64,000 nt of DNA from assembly GCF_900452385.1 (NCBI RefSeq), contig NZ_UGOA01000001.1, forward strand, positions 1,249,501 to 1,313,500. Direction: 5' to 3'. A model generated the notes under the pieces. It ran no database searches. It had not been told where the DNA came from and was given only the letters and a program-made list of their open reading frames with translations. Positions 38,019 through 48,523 of the stretch are shown here, one piece after another. The position numbers and the translations under genes are program-made. Every line of letters starts with the position of its first letter. The stretch's first letter is position 1. Source of the DNA: Legionella donaldsonii. Its GTDB lineage: Bacteria > Pseudomonadota > Gammaproteobacteria > Legionellales > Legionellaceae.

Positions 38019-39512
38019 TTAACTAGCAATATCTGATAGCTTTAATGTCCTTAATATTCTGTTAAATAATGGGATTCCTTCATCAGCGGTTGAGTTAGCA
38101 TGGTCTGATTCGATCTTATCTCGTGCCTCTCCATAATCCTTCCAGTTAATTGATGCAGTATAAGCTTGCGCTTGATCCATGACCTTTACATAAGTTTTGA
38201 AATTTTTATCCCGAGAAGCAAGCCTTAACCCATTAAGATAATTATCTCGATGAACAGTAGGAATTATTATTTTATAATCTTCATGACTGACCAGCTCAGC
38301 ATTCATCATAATTCTTGATAAGCGGCCATTGCCATCATCAAATGGATGTACTTCGCTAATCAAAAAATGCATAAATAGAGCTCTCTCAAAACCTGGATTG
38401 AGAATATTATAACGTTCAAATCCTTGATATAAAGTGCCCAATGATTCTTTGGGGGAAACAAAATACGTATTACCAGCTTTGTTTTGTTCAATCTTAAATT
38501 CACCTGGTCTTTTTTCGGGTCTTTCTTTCATTAAGATTGAGTGTCTTCGTTGGAGAATTTCAATCAACTCTTTTGGAGTTCTGGGAGTTATACTCATCTC
38601 GTATAAATCATTAGTTATCGTGAAATTAGATAACACATCGTGACTATCAGCATGACGATTGTTAATTTCTTCACCTTTAAAAACGATGTCTTCTGCCTCA
38701 TCAATTAAAAACTCAGTTCCCTCTATGAAATTAGAAAAATAAGATTCGTAGAAGCTTAAGTTTTTGAAGGAATTTTTTTCGTATTGACATTGGCGAAAAA
38801 TGAATTCACATTTTTTAAAATAAATAATTAACTCGTCAAATAGTTGGACTCGATAGTCATCATATGGTTTATTTTGAGCAATTGCTTTAGCGTAGGGTGA
38901 GACTAATGTATTTTTATCATGATGGGTTGAAAGTAGCGCGCTAATAATTTTCGTTAATTTTTCATATTCCTTATTAAAATTGAGTTCTTGCGCTATTATT
39001 CTAGCCTCATCACGTATAGCGTTTAATTTTTCTTCGCCTCTCAAATGTAATTCTTTACTAAGAATTTTTTCAATACCTTCTATTCCTACAGTTTTGGTGC
39101 CTATATAAGATGCGCCCCTGACTGTTGTCAGATTTTCTAATAGTGACCTAGGCAAATTACTCCGTGCTAAATTAGGCGTAATTTGTTCAAAGAATTTATC
39201 GGGTTCCCCCTGATACACTTTTATAACAAGACCAGGAAGATTGATTGTTTTTTCATATGTGCTGACGACAAAAACAATTGATGATTTTGAGTCAAATCGG
39301 ACAGGTTTTAACACCAGGGCGGAACTGTATCCAAGAATGCCTTGGGAAACTATGTAAGGAATAATTTTCATCCATTCTTGTAATACAATATTTTCAATGC
39401 TGGTAGTTAAATCATCAGTATAAATACCTTGATAGATTCTTCTAAGTTTTTTATCCCTATATCGTCTGGATAAATTTTTTGCTGTCTTATTATCTGCTGC
39501 GAATTCTAGCAT
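38019..39512 (-). CDS. Fic-domain AMP-transferase with N-terminal AbiEi-like domain
   Basis: A 497-residue protein. Residues 1-~130 resemble an AbiEi-type winged-helix antitoxin or regulator (AKNLSRRYRDKKLRRIYQGIYTDDL). Residues ~230-480 form the Fic domain with the full active site HPFDDGNGRLSR (389-400). An inhibitory helix motif S-NFI-EG (260-265) matches [S/T]xxxE[G/N] of N-terminally autoinhibited Fic proteins. It should transfer AMP to a protein target when relieved. The start codon lies inside the first unit of the repeat array upstream. The AbiEi assignment is by eye and less sure than the Fic call. Confidence 0.85.
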   Translation of the reverse strand: MLEFAADNKTAKNLSRRYRDKKLRRIYQGIYTDDLTTSIENIVLQEWMKIIPYIVSQGILGYSSALVLKPVRFDSKSSIVFVVSTYEKTINLPGLVIKVYQGEPDKFFEQITPNLARSNLPRSLLENLTTVRGASYIGTKTVGIEGIEKILSKELHLRGEEKLNAIRDEARIIAQELNFNKEYEKLTKIISALLSTHHDKNTLVSPYAKAIAQNKPYDDYRVQLFDELIIYFKKCEFIFRQCQYEKNSFKNLSFYESYFSNFIEGTEFLIDEAEDIVFKGEEINNRHADSHDVLSNFTITNDLYEMSITPRTPKELIEILQRRHSILMKERPEKRPGEFKIEQNKAGNTYFVSPKESLGTLYQGFERYNILNPGFERALFMHFLISEVHPFDDGNGRLSRIMMNAELVSHEDYKIIIPTVHRDNYLNGLRLASRDKNFKTYVKVMDQAQAYTASINWKDYGEARDKIESDHANSTADEGIPLFNRILRTLKLSDIAS

Positions 39513-39720
39513 AGTCTAACCTTGGATAAATATATAATATAAGCATGTTATACCACAATCTAGCGAATTATAGCATGTTTTGTTGTTTATCCTGCGAATA
39601 TAAGAATTATTTGATGGTTATTTTGCGAATATTAGATTGTTTTAATTGTCTGTCGATGAGAATATTAGGGCGTTTTGAGTGCTTTTATGCGAATTATAGT
39701 ATGGCTTATAGATGGTATTA
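39499..39720. repeat. Seven-unit operator-like array, period ~31 bp
   Basis: Units begin at 39499, 39533 (degenerate), 39563, 39594, 39625, 39658 and 39689, giving steps of 34, 30, 31, 31, 33 and 31 bp. The conserved core is GCGAAT followed by two or three A/T-rich bases and TAG (or AAG). On the Fic-coding strand each unit resembles a -10 element (CTATAATTCGC). The first unit covers the start codon of the AbiEi-like/Fic gene. Spacing near three helical turns puts all units on one face of the DNA. Confidence 0.75.
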
Positions 39721-39740
39721 GTACTTGAAAAAGGTGAACA

Positions 39741-39766
39741 ATGCCTAGGGTCAGATCTTGCTTTTT
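39741..39766. repeat. 26-bp direct repeat, copy 2
   Basis: Identical to 37398-37423. It lies between the operator array and the second Fic gene's promoter. Words like GGGTCAGATCTTG recall ends of small transposon-related repeats, but no transposase is present. Confidence 0.8.
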
Positions 39767-39825
39767 GCCAACTTCTAGTCAAAAGACAAATGTCAGGTTA
39801 TTAGCCTTATTTAAAATTAAGCAGT

Positions 39826-39897
39826 GATTAATAAAACCATACTTTATTAATCATAATTATGCTATATTTTGATTAATAAAAAGTGAGGTTATTAATC
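39826..39897 (+). promoter_or_regulatory. Two identical-geometry operators of the second Fic gene
   Basis: GATTAATAA at 39826 and 39871 each pair with TTATTAATC 18 bp later (39844 and 39889), giving two inverted repeats with 9-nt spacers. A -10-like TATATT lies between them, and the second operator abuts the ATG. This is the arrangement of an autorepressed promoter. Confidence 0.75.
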
Positions 39898-41007
39898 ATG
39901 AAATGGAATTGGCAGCTTGAGGATTGGCCTAATTTTACTTGGGACTCGGATAAATTAGTTGTGTATGAACAGTCTTTTACTGAGAGTGGTGGGATTATTA
40001 TTGGGTCCTCACAACATATTTCTCAAGAAGGTAAGCAAAATTTATTTATTGATTTAATGTGTACTGATGCTTTAGATAGCTCTGAAATTGAAGGTGAGCA
40101 TTTAAACAGAGATAGCGTTCAATCCTCCATAAAAAAAGAGTTAGGGGTGTCTACAGAAGCTACTAGAGCTAGCATGGCAGAGCGTGGGATCGCTAAAATG
40201 ATGGTTAATTTATATCAAACGATTCCTAGTCCGCTAACGCATCAGGTTCTATTTGAATGGCATCAATTTTTAATGGGTAATAGCCATCATTTGGAACATA
40301 TTGGTCAATATCGTAAGCATCAAGAAGCAATGCAAATTGTTTCTGGGCCTGATTATGATCGAAAAATCCATTTTGAAGCGCCTTCTTCAAAATGTGTTCC
40401 GGCCGAAATGGATCAATTTATTAATTGGTTTGAACGGAGTTCCCTTACTGGCTCAGCTCCTTTACCCACATTAACCCGAGCAGGAATAGCTCATTTGTGG
40501 TTTGAGAGTATCCATCCTTTTGAAGATGGAAATGGAAGAATAGGGCGAGCTATAGCAGAAAAAGCCTTATCGCAAGGATTTTCAAAACCAGTAATGACAG
40601 TATTGGCAAAAATATTATTACAAAAGAGAAAGGAATATTATCAGCAATTAGGTTTAGCAAGTAAAACTTTAGACTTAACGTCATGGTTAATATGGTTTGC
40701 TAACATCGCTTTAGAAGCGCAACAAAACACTTATTTGTATATTGATTTTATTATTAAGAAATCGGTAATTTTAAGGGAAGTGGAAGGGAAAATTAATCCA
40801 AGGCAAGAAAAGGTATTATTAAGATTATTTCATGCTGGGCCTGAAGGATTTGTAGGTGGTTTAAGTGCTAAAAATTATATGAGCATAACAGGCGCGCCCA
40901 TCGCGACAACAACCAGGGATCTAAATGACTTGGTTAAAAAAAATATTCTCAAACGAACTGGCGAACTTAAAGCGACTCGTTATTTTTTAAATCTCGAGAA
41001 GGCTTAA
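39898..41007 (+). CDS. Fic-family protein with winged-helix C-terminus
   Basis: A 369-residue protein. The N-terminal domain carries SSEIEG (61-66), the [S/T]xxxE[G/N] inhibitory motif; the Fic active site is HPFEDGNGRIGR (206-217). The C-terminus (PRQEKVLLRLFHAG through TTTRDLNDLVKKNIL) is a winged-helix DNA-binding domain. It probably AMPylates a protein and may repress its own gene. ATG 39898 has GAGG 9 bp upstream; a GTG at 39883 is in frame but would overlap the ribosome site. Confidence 0.88.
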   Translation: MKWNWQLEDWPNFTWDSDKLVVYEQSFTESGGIIIGSSQHISQEGKQNLFIDLMCTDALDSSEIEGEHLNRDSVQSSIKKELGVSTEATRASMAERGIAKMMVNLYQTIPSPLTHQVLFEWHQFLMGNSHHLEHIGQYRKHQEAMQIVSGPDYDRKIHFEAPSSKCVPAEMDQFINWFERSSLTGSAPLPTLTRAGIAHLWFESIHPFEDGNGRIGRAIAEKALSQGFSKPVMTVLAKILLQKRKEYYQQLGLASKTLDLTSWLIWFANIALEAQQNTYLYIDFIIKKSVILREVEGKINPRQEKVLLRLFHAGPEGFVGGLSAKNYMSITGAPIATTTRDLNDLVKKNILKRTGELKATRYFLNLEKA

Positions 41008-41277
41008 ATAGAGTTTGTTGAATTGAGTGCGCAGTGAGTGCACCAATCTAAGTTCCTCGTAGGGAGTTCCAAAATGGAACTTAGTGAAGCTTATAATTTG
41101 CCAGACATTGTTTAAAATTATATGTGTTCTTTAATTACTCTGTTACACAAGCAAAACAGACTCTTGGTTTTGATAACCATGAAATATCCTTACTTCAAGC
41201 AGCCACATAATCGGTTACATGATAAGTGGGTAGAGGTTTGTCAGTGAAGGTGGATTTTTGCCTTGTTGGTAATCTGA

Positions 41278-43803
41278 TTAGAAAGTAAATTTTTTCTTTT
41301 CCAGCGCATCCCAAAATGCTCTGATTGCCTCTTCTACTTGATTATATGTGTTGGCGAGTTGCTGACTGTCCTGCGGTTTTAATTTTACTGCTTCATGAAA
41401 ACGTGCCAGTGCCCTATTGAGTTGGGGTAGGGTAAGGTAATTGATGCCGCCTCGAACACGATGCAATTCTTTGCGAAGGGTTTCATCATCATGACTCGCA
41501 TAAGCTTTTGCCAAGGTATCGAGACTCATTTTAAGATCAATCTCCAGCACTGATAATAACTCACGAAGAAGACTCTCATCCCCATTCATTTGATCAAGGC
41601 TTGCTTGCCAGTCGATTACCGCTGCTTTTTCCTCATCACTGATTTGGATTTCAATCCCAAGTGAGGCGGACTCTGATTGTCTCTTTTTAAACACGTACTG
41701 TTGTAAAAGGCTTTCTAACTTGGATTGCTGTAATGGCTTGCTGCAAACTTCTTGCATACCGGCCTCCAATGATTCATTCACCTTTTGAGCATCATCGGCG
41801 TGTCCTGTGATGGCTACAATGGGTACTTGTAATGCGTTTTGATTATTCAATGCACGGATCTGTTTCGTAACTTCAATACCGTCGACGTCAGGTAATCCTA
41901 TATCCATCAAAATTAAATCATAGTCGTTATTTTGAACCATGGTGAGTGCTTCCATGCCATTTTCTGCATGATCATGAGCGCACTGAAAGCGATTTAAGTA
42001 AGCTTGCAGGCTTTTAGCGGCAAGGGGATTATCTTCTACTACCAGGACAGAGGCCACAGCATCGACTTTTGTTATTCCCTCTGGCTTTATGGTACGGTCA
42101 AATGGCAAGGTTTGCACGGTAGAGATTGGTGGCTGACGCACCGGTATTTTTTCTCTATCAGAATGATCAGAGACAACCAGTGGAAGATTAATAATAAAAC
42201 AAGTTCCTTTACCTACTTCACTTTGTATATTAATTGTGGCATTCATCGCTTCGATGTAACGCTTCACGGTATATAGACCTAAACCTGCACCTTTGTATAA
42301 TCCTTGATAAGCAGGCGTCAGGCGAGAAAAATGTTCAAATATTGTTTCAAATTTATCTTCTGGAATACCAATGCCACTGTCCTCTACCAATAATTGTAAG
42401 TTCATCTTATCGCCCAAGCGATAAGATGAGTCCCTTTCATCAAGCGATTTCACGTTGATTTTGACAAAACCGCTGTTGGTAAATTTTAAAGCGTTAGATA
42501 AAAGATTAAGCAGGGTGCGGTCAAGGTAATTCCGTAATCCACTAAAATAGGTAGGGATAGATTCCTCTATATCAAAAGACAATTTTAACTTTTTGTGAAA
42601 AGCAACCGGTTGTAAAAGATCAATGTTGTGTTTAACTAAATCACGAAGATTAAAGGACTCTACTTCTTCTGGCCGATGTCCTGATTCCAGGCGCATGGTT
42701 TCCAGAATTTCATTACAAAGTTCTAATAGTTGATCGGTTGCTCCTATTAGAAGCTGGGTATCCTCCTGTACGGTTTCAGTAATCTCTTTTAATAAAGAAA
42801 AAAAGGTTTGGGGGGTAGCTAAGTTTGCTTCTTCTGGCGTTTGTTGTAAAAAGGAACGGGCATTGTCCGCTATATTAAACATCTCTTGTGACATCCCAAT
42901 AATCCCACTTAACGGGGTGCGAATATCATGGCTCATATTGGCAATGAAATCAGATTTTGCCTGGTTGGCTGCTTCAGCTGCTCTTTTAGCTTGAAGTAAG
43001 TCTTCTTCCATTTTCTTACGTTCGGTAATATCAACGGAGATGCCAACCATCCCTACAATTTCACCCTTTGTATTATGCAAAGGAACTTTATTGGATAAAT
43101 AAATTTCTTTAGTTCCATCAGGGTAATGCAAAGGTTCTTCTACAGTTAATGATACTCCTTTATCCATAACCGCTCTGTCTGCTTTCCTATAGTGGGATGC
43201 TGATTTATCATCATAAAGATCGGCATAGGTTTTCCCAACGATCTCGTGTCTTGATTTTAGATGTAATAATTTAGCCATATTGTTGTTACATCCAAGGTAT
43301 ACGCAATCCCTGTTGATCCAATAAACACTGACTGGCATCTCGGCAATAATATTTTCCATGTAATTATAAATATTTCTCACTTGCTCTAATGTGCTTTTGC
43401 TCTCATCAATTAAATGGCTAGACAAAAGTAGGTTTAGATTACTGATTTCCTGATGAGTAGAGTCCTCAAATTCTTTTTGCATGTTTAAAAGAGACTCGTT
43501 CTTTTGATCCTGGACTGTCCCAATCAGGATGAGTTCATTCTCCTCTGGAAGGTTGGCTATATGCCACAGAACCGTTTTATCTCTGGTGTGGGAAACTAAA
43601 TGTTGAGACTGTAGGGGGCTGTTTGGATCAAGATTGGGGCATACAACTGAAAAGGGTTTACCTATCGTGGTGGCTTTTTTTATTTTAAATTCCGTTTTTG
43701 CTTTAACATTGAGATCTAAAATAATGAGTTCGGATGATACCAAGATGATGGGCTGGTCAACCAGGTTTATAAACGTCGATAATATCTCTGTGGTTTTAGG
43801 CAT
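41278..43803 (-). CDS. Hybrid sensor histidine kinase (PAS, HK, REC, Hpt)
   Basis: An 841-residue cytoplasmic kinase. PAS domains (~10-90 and ~165-265) precede the phosphoacceptor [20 protein letters not shown], an HATPase domain with [15 protein letters not shown] and [12 protein letters not shown], a receiver with [13 protein letters not shown], and a C-terminal Hpt domain ([11 protein letters not shown]). This ArcB/BarA-like relay would pass phosphate to a separate response regulator not found here. No membrane spans are seen, so the ligand is likely internal. The gene stands alone. Confidence 0.92.
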   Translation of the reverse strand: MPKTTEILSTFINLVDQPIILVSSELIILDLNVKAKTEFKIKKATTIGKPFSVVCPNLDPNSPLQSQHLVSHTRDKTVLWHIANLPEENELILIGTVQDQKNESLLNMQKEFEDSTHQEISNLNLLLSSHLIDESKSTLEQVRNIYNYMENIIAEMPVSVYWINRDCVYLGCNNNMAKLLHLKSRHEIVGKTYADLYDDKSASHYRKADRAVMDKGVSLTVEEPLHYPDGTKEIYLSNKVPLHNTKGEIVGMVGISVDITERKKMEEDLLQAKRAAEAANQAKSDFIANMSHDIRTPLSGIIGMSQEMFNIADNARSFLQQTPEEANLATPQTFFSLLKEITETVQEDTQLLIGATDQLLELCNEILETMRLESGHRPEEVESFNLRDLVKHNIDLLQPVAFHKKLKLSFDIEESIPTYFSGLRNYLDRTLLNLLSNALKFTNSGFVKINVKSLDERDSSYRLGDKMNLQLLVEDSGIGIPEDKFETIFEHFSRLTPAYQGLYKGAGLGLYTVKRYIEAMNATINIQSEVGKGTCFIINLPLVVSDHSDREKIPVRQPPISTVQTLPFDRTIKPEGITKVDAVASVLVVEDNPLAAKSLQAYLNRFQCAHDHAENGMEALTMVQNNDYDLILMDIGLPDVDGIEVTKQIRALNNQNALQVPIVAITGHADDAQKVNESLEAGMQEVCSKPLQQSKLESLLQQYVFKKRQSESASLGIEIQISDEEKAAVIDWQASLDQMNGDESLLRELLSVLEIDLKMSLDTLAKAYASHDDETLRKELHRVRGGINYLTLPQLNRALARFHEAVKLKPQDSQQLANTYNQVEEAIRAFWDALEKKKFTF

Positions 43804-43908
43804 GAAATCAACCCGGTTTAATGTTCAACCAAGTAAATGGTAGGCTAGGGAAAAAATAAAAACAAATAAGCCTGAATCATTATGCCCGCGAGTTAATTCA
43901 AATATCTA

Positions 43909-46900
43909 TTAAAATTCTAATAAATCACCTCCAATAACTTCATTTAATAGGGAAGGTTCAATATTTTTCTCACTTAAACTCTTGTTGAGTTTGCTGGCTA
44001 AGGTTTGGATGTTAGGCTCGTAAAACATACTTTCGTGATCTCCTGGAACGATGTGGAGTTCGATGGGGCGTTTCGAATAATTTTCCCACCAATTTAAAGG
44101 GGCATCATATTGAAACATCTCGGTCAGCTTTTCGGCTTTAAACAAAATTAATTGGCTATTAATAATAGGCAATTTGTATTGCGTTAACATGTTTTCCCTA
44201 TGCCACTGTAGGTCTAGCAAAAATTGAGAATTATAGACATTATTTTCTACATACTTTTTTAATAGTCTCGAATTTTGTTCCTTCATGATGTCTTGGAAAT
44301 AAAGCTCATTACTTTGAAGTGTGGGATAAAATGCCCAGCCATCGAGAGAGATAATGGCTCTAACAGTTTCCCCTTTCTCCTCTAACTGTCTCGCCATTTC
44401 AATCGCGACAGTACTGCCAAATGATGAGCCGCCAAGTAAATAAGGACCATAAGGATAAATAGCCTGAAGTGAATCGATGTATGCGCTAGCCATCTCTTCC
44501 AGGGTATTAAAAATGAATTCGTTTTTATCAATGCCTGGGTCTTGTATCGCGTATAAGGGCCTTTCTTTGTCTAAATATTTGGCAAGAAGTTTATACCAAA
44601 ATACACTGCCGCCAATAGGGTGAACTAAAATAAGAGGTGTTTTATCACCGGTTTCTTTGAGGGCAATAAAATTTTCAGATGGATTATAGATAGTTAATCG
44701 ATCATCCGCTGTACGAGTCTCCATTTCAATTTCTTTCGCCAAAGAGTGTATCGTTGAGAACTCAAAAAAATTTCTAAGGCTTAAACACACTGAAAATTGC
44801 TCATGAATTAGCGAAATGATATTCATAGCGGAAAGTGAGTTACCTCCCAGCTCAAAAAAATCGTCATGAATTCCAAGATGGTCAATTTTTAACACAGAGC
44901 GCCAGATATTTTTTAATTGCAATTCAATATCATTATTTGGCTCTGCGTAATCATTGCTAGAAGTCAATTGTTTACAGGGTGTGGGTAAATTCTTTCTATC
45001 TACTTTTCCGCTTGGGGTTATTAAAAATTTGTCTACAACAAAGAATCGAGAAGGGATCATGTAGTCAGGAATCATTGCTTTGAGGGTGGAGCGAATATCT
45101 GTAGCAGATAGTTGAGCGTTTTGATCCAGTACAACGTAGGCTGATAACGATATTGAATTATCAGAGCCAGGTTCTGGTATGACAATGCATTGATGAATGG
45201 AGGGAATTTTTTCCAAATGGGATTCAATTTCATTCACTTCGATCCTAAATCCGCGGATTTTGACCTGACTATCACGTCGACCAATATATTCTATAATTCC
45301 GTCAGATTGCCATTTGACTAGATCACCGGTCTTGTACAACCTGTCATTCTTTTTGTTGCTGAACGGATTAGCTATGAATTTTTGCTCTGTAAATTCTTGA
45401 TTATTTAAATAACCACGCGCTAAACCCTCCCCAGCGATATAGAGCTCACCTGTCATTCCGATGGGCACAGGCTGCAGTTTGTCATCCAAAATATAGGCTT
45501 TTGTATTAGAGATGGGTTTACCGATTCGACTTGCATCGCTTTCTGCATCCGCTTGTGTACAAGTCAGTGTTATTGCGTCAATAGTCGTTTCAGTTGGGCC
45601 ATAAAGATTGTGTAGTTTTGCGCCAGAGGCGTTATTTTTAAAAAAAGCACCAATTGTTTCTGGCAAAAGCGCTTCACCTCCACAAAAGACCTGTTTAAGT
45701 GAATGACAGCTATCAAAACCTGGTGTAGACACTAATTCTTTCAACATGGAAGGGACAAGCTGTAAAACACTCACCTGATTGTCTTTGACTAAATTAGTCA
45801 TTTGGATGGGACTGGCATGAGCGTCTGCTGGTGCTATTACGAGTTTACCTCCTATGAAGAGAGGCATAAAAAATTCCCAAACGGAGGCGTCAAATGAAAA
45901 GGGAGTCTTCTGTAGAAAGACATCCGTATTGCTAAAGGAATATTCTTTTTGCATCCATACCATGTGATTACAAATAGCACGATGGGAAATCGCTACGCCT
46001 TTTGGTTTACCAGTTGTTCCTGATGTGTAAATAACATAAGCTAAATTTGAAAAATTACTGACATGTTGTAGATTTTCATCCGGTAAATTTTTTAAATCCA
46101 GTACGGAGTTTATGTCAATAATTTTGCCTGTGTATCGATGAGGTCTTTTCTTTATTGATTGCTGATCCACGATTAATAGGTTTGCTTTACTATCATTCAG
46201 CATATAGGAAATGCGTTCATCAGGATAATTGGGGTCTAAGGGAAGGTATGCCCCTCCTGATTTTAAGATTCCCAAAATACCAACAACCATTTCTATGCTG
46301 CGATCTAAACAAATCCCTATCAAATGATCCTTCCGCACGCCCTGGTTTCTCAAGTAGCAAGCTAATTGATTAGCTTTTTGATTGAGCTCGTTATAACTAA
46401 TTCCTGTACCTTGAAATACAGCAGCGATTGAATCGGGCGTTTTAGTAACTTGTTCTTCAAAGTACTGATGCAGCAGTTTTTTATAGTTATATTTAAACCC
46501 TGTATTATTCCAGGCATGCAGCACATTATTTCTTTCTTTTTTACCCATTATTGAAAGAAGGAAAATAGTTTTATCAGGACTATCAACTAAATCTTCCAGT
46601 AGTGTTAAAAAATGTCCATTCATATTTTCAAATAATGCATAAGATCCTGGCTGTGAGTTGTCATTGACATTGCTATGAAAATGGAACCAGTCGTGATTTG
46701 CTGAGATAAAAATAGTTAATTTTTTATTCGTCTTGCAGGGGGGGGGATTGTTTGCATCGATGAACCTGATACTGGCGTCAATTTGACTGGAAGACTTTTT
46801 TAATTGTGGGTAGCGAATAAAAATCTCTTTCGTGTAGGTGCTCTTTTGCAACAGCTTTGTTTTTTCGATTGAGACCAATGTTAATACATCCTTGAATGCC

Positions 46901-48234
46901 ATAGTACTATCAAACCTGGTTGACAACGGGAGATGGTCTGATAAAAAATTATGTAGGAATAAAGGTTTCGATTGTAATTCCAGGGGGCTCAATTCTACGG
47001 ATAAATTTCTATAATTGTTTAGCCGGTATAAATAAATTAAGGTAGCTGTTAACAAGATGTTCTCTAAAGAATGACCGTCACTGTCACTCGATAGTTTCTT
47101 TAGTTTCTTTAGCAAGGTATTGGGAATTCTGGTTTTCATCTCGCCAAATACGGCAACTGATTCCCCTCGTCTCGGTAGCTTAGACAAAAATGAAATCTCT
47201 TCCTGGGCACATTTTAAAAACTCATTAACCCAGAATTTTTCTACTTTAGGGTTTTGGGCAGGACTCGTTGATATTTTTTCGAGCAATCCAGCATCAATTG
47301 GGTCAAGCTTTGTAGGGATAGTGATATTCAATAAATGAACCAATGTTGGAATATCGTAATTTTCTCCATCAAGATCAGTAAGCTCTAAAATGGCAATATC
47401 GAAAGTTGCGGTAGCTACTTGAATATAACTATTTGAAAGCTTAACAATTGTTCCTGGCTCCATTCCTGAGAGTGCATTTAATTTTTTTAGCGCTTTTACG
47501 ACAAAAATCTTTCCATTCATTATAATTTTGGGAACGACTAATTGATTTAAATAGTTTCCCATGGAGAGAGCCCTACACAATCGATCGATATCATCAGCGG
47601 ATTTTTCCCAAGCGATAAACCCGAAATTAGCGGGCTTATCTTTTAGGCCGTAGTAGGAGCGGTATGATAAATTTTGTTTGACTGGTTTAGTGGTATTTGT
47701 AGCAAGCTCATCAACAAGTTCACGAAATGAGTGGATAGCCTTTTCGTAACATTTTAGATTTAAACTAAGTGCTGTATCAAAATCATCTATGGGAATGAGG
47801 GGTTGTTTCAGGATATTACCGGCATCAATCCTTTCATCCATAATGTGCCAACTAATCGCATGTTGTGTTTCGCCATTAAGAATCGCCCATGTCGTTGCAT
47901 ACAAACCAGCATATTTGGGTAATGGAGAATTGTGATAATTGATAGCGTAATAACGCGGAAGCGCCAGAATTTCTTTGGAAAGGATTTCACCATTGACTAT
48001 GCTAAAGAGGAAATCAAATTTCCCACCCATGTGTTTTTTTTCAAATTGCCTAACGCTCTCAATATAAGGAATGAAATTAGCAGTACACCATTTTTCGATT
48101 TTTTCTGACGGAGATATCAAGCCAAGCAACTCATGGCCGCTAGCCAAGATAATATTTGCACATTCTAATGTCATATTATCGTCACCAATAATGTAACAGC
48201 TAAAGGTTTTTTTTGCGCTCATACATAGGCTCAA
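43909..48234 (-). CDS. Single-module NRPS: formyltransferase, degenerate C, A, T, TE
   Basis: A 1,441-residue synthetase. Order: formyltransferase (~10-310, with INYHNSPLPKYAG and MDERIDAGNIL), a condensation-like remnant (~330-580) with no HHxxxDG, adenylation (~590-1090, core motifs YTSGTTGKPKG, NLYGPTETT, YKTGDLVKW, PSGKVDRK), carrier protein (FFELGGNSLSA) and thioesterase (GGSSFGSTVA, DGWAF, GDHESMF). Binding-pocket residues read by alignment to GrsA are D-A-W-Q-F-G-L-I-D-K, a code I recall for glutamine. The likely product is an N-formylated amino acid derivative. No phosphopantetheinyl transferase or exporter is adjacent. Confidence 0.92.
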   Translation of the reverse strand: MSLCMSAKKTFSCYIIGDDNMTLECANIILASGHELLGLISPSEKIEKWCTANFIPYIESVRQFEKKHMGGKFDFLFSIVNGEILSKEILALPRYYAINYHNSPLPKYAGLYATTWAILNGETQHAISWHIMDERIDAGNILKQPLIPIDDFDTALSLNLKCYEKAIHSFRELVDELATNTTKPVKQNLSYRSYYGLKDKPANFGFIAWEKSADDIDRLCRALSMGNYLNQLVVPKIIMNGKIFVVKALKKLNALSGMEPGTIVKLSNSYIQVATATFDIAILELTDLDGENYDIPTLVHLLNITIPTKLDPIDAGLLEKISTSPAQNPKVEKFWVNEFLKCAQEEISFLSKLPRRGESVAVFGEMKTRIPNTLLKKLKKLSSDSDGHSLENILLTATLIYLYRLNNYRNLSVELSPLELQSKPLFLHNFLSDHLPLSTRFDSTMAFKDVLTLVSIEKTKLLQKSTYTKEIFIRYPQLKKSSSQIDASIRFIDANNPPPCKTNKKLTIFISANHDWFHFHSNVNDNSQPGSYALFENMNGHFLTLLEDLVDSPDKTIFLLSIMGKKERNNVLHAWNNTGFKYNYKKLLHQYFEEQVTKTPDSIAAVFQGTGISYNELNQKANQLACYLRNQGVRKDHLIGICLDRSIEMVVGILGILKSGGAYLPLDPNYPDERISYMLNDSKANLLIVDQQSIKKRPHRYTGKIIDINSVLDLKNLPDENLQHVSNFSNLAYVIYTSGTTGKPKGVAISHRAICNHMVWMQKEYSFSNTDVFLQKTPFSFDASVWEFFMPLFIGGKLVIAPADAHASPIQMTNLVKDNQVSVLQLVPSMLKELVSTPGFDSCHSLKQVFCGGEALLPETIGAFFKNNASGAKLHNLYGPTETTIDAITLTCTQADAESDASRIGKPISNTKAYILDDKLQPVPIGMTGELYIAGEGLARGYLNNQEFTEQKFIANPFSNKKNDRLYKTGDLVKWQSDGIIEYIGRRDSQVKIRGFRIEVNEIESHLEKIPSIHQCIVIPEPGSDNSISLSAYVVLDQNAQLSATDIRSTLKAMIPDYMIPSRFFVVDKFLITPSGKVDRKNLPTPCKQLTSSNDYAEPNNDIELQLKNIWRSVLKIDHLGIHDDFFELGGNSLSAMNIISLIHEQFSVCLSLRNFFEFSTIHSLAKEIEMETRTADDRLTIYNPSENFIALKETGDKTPLILVHPIGGSVFWYKLLAKYLDKERPLYAIQDPGIDKNEFIFNTLEEMASAYIDSLQAIYPYGPYLLGGSSFGSTVAIEMARQLEEKGETVRAIISLDGWAFYPTLQSNELYFQDIMKEQNSRLLKKYVENNVYNSQFLLDLQWHRENMLTQYKLPIINSQLILFKAEKLTEMFQYDAPLNWWENYSKRPIELHIVPGDHESMFYEPNIQTLASKLNKSLSEKNIEPSLLNEVIGGDLLEF

Positions 48235-48523
48235 TAGATAATTTGAAAATTAATAGGCAAATCAAAACTCAAGTGGAAAAACAATTCATCTGAATGAAAA
48301 GCTACTCACCAGAACTAGTCGAGTGCGGCGGTGATATGATGGCTCAGATGAGCTCCATTAGCAGGTAGTATTTTATCATAAATTTGTTGTTAAACTAATC
48401 AATGATAATAAATTTGATTCAAAGTAGCCGGGATATGTTTTTCAAATCAATAGGCTACGAAAATTTTTTAATGCTAAAGAGGTAAGACTAAATTTTCCTT
48501 AACACACCATAAAACCATCTCCG

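Noticed and set aside
37310-39766. CRISPR-like interpretation of the ~31-bp array
   Set aside because: Units are degenerate with no unique spacers and no cas genes; operator repeats fit better.
41008-41277. Protein-like words (e.g. AKQTLGFDNHEISLLQAAT) after the second Fic gene
   Set aside because: The frame is short with no start; too weak to call a remnant.
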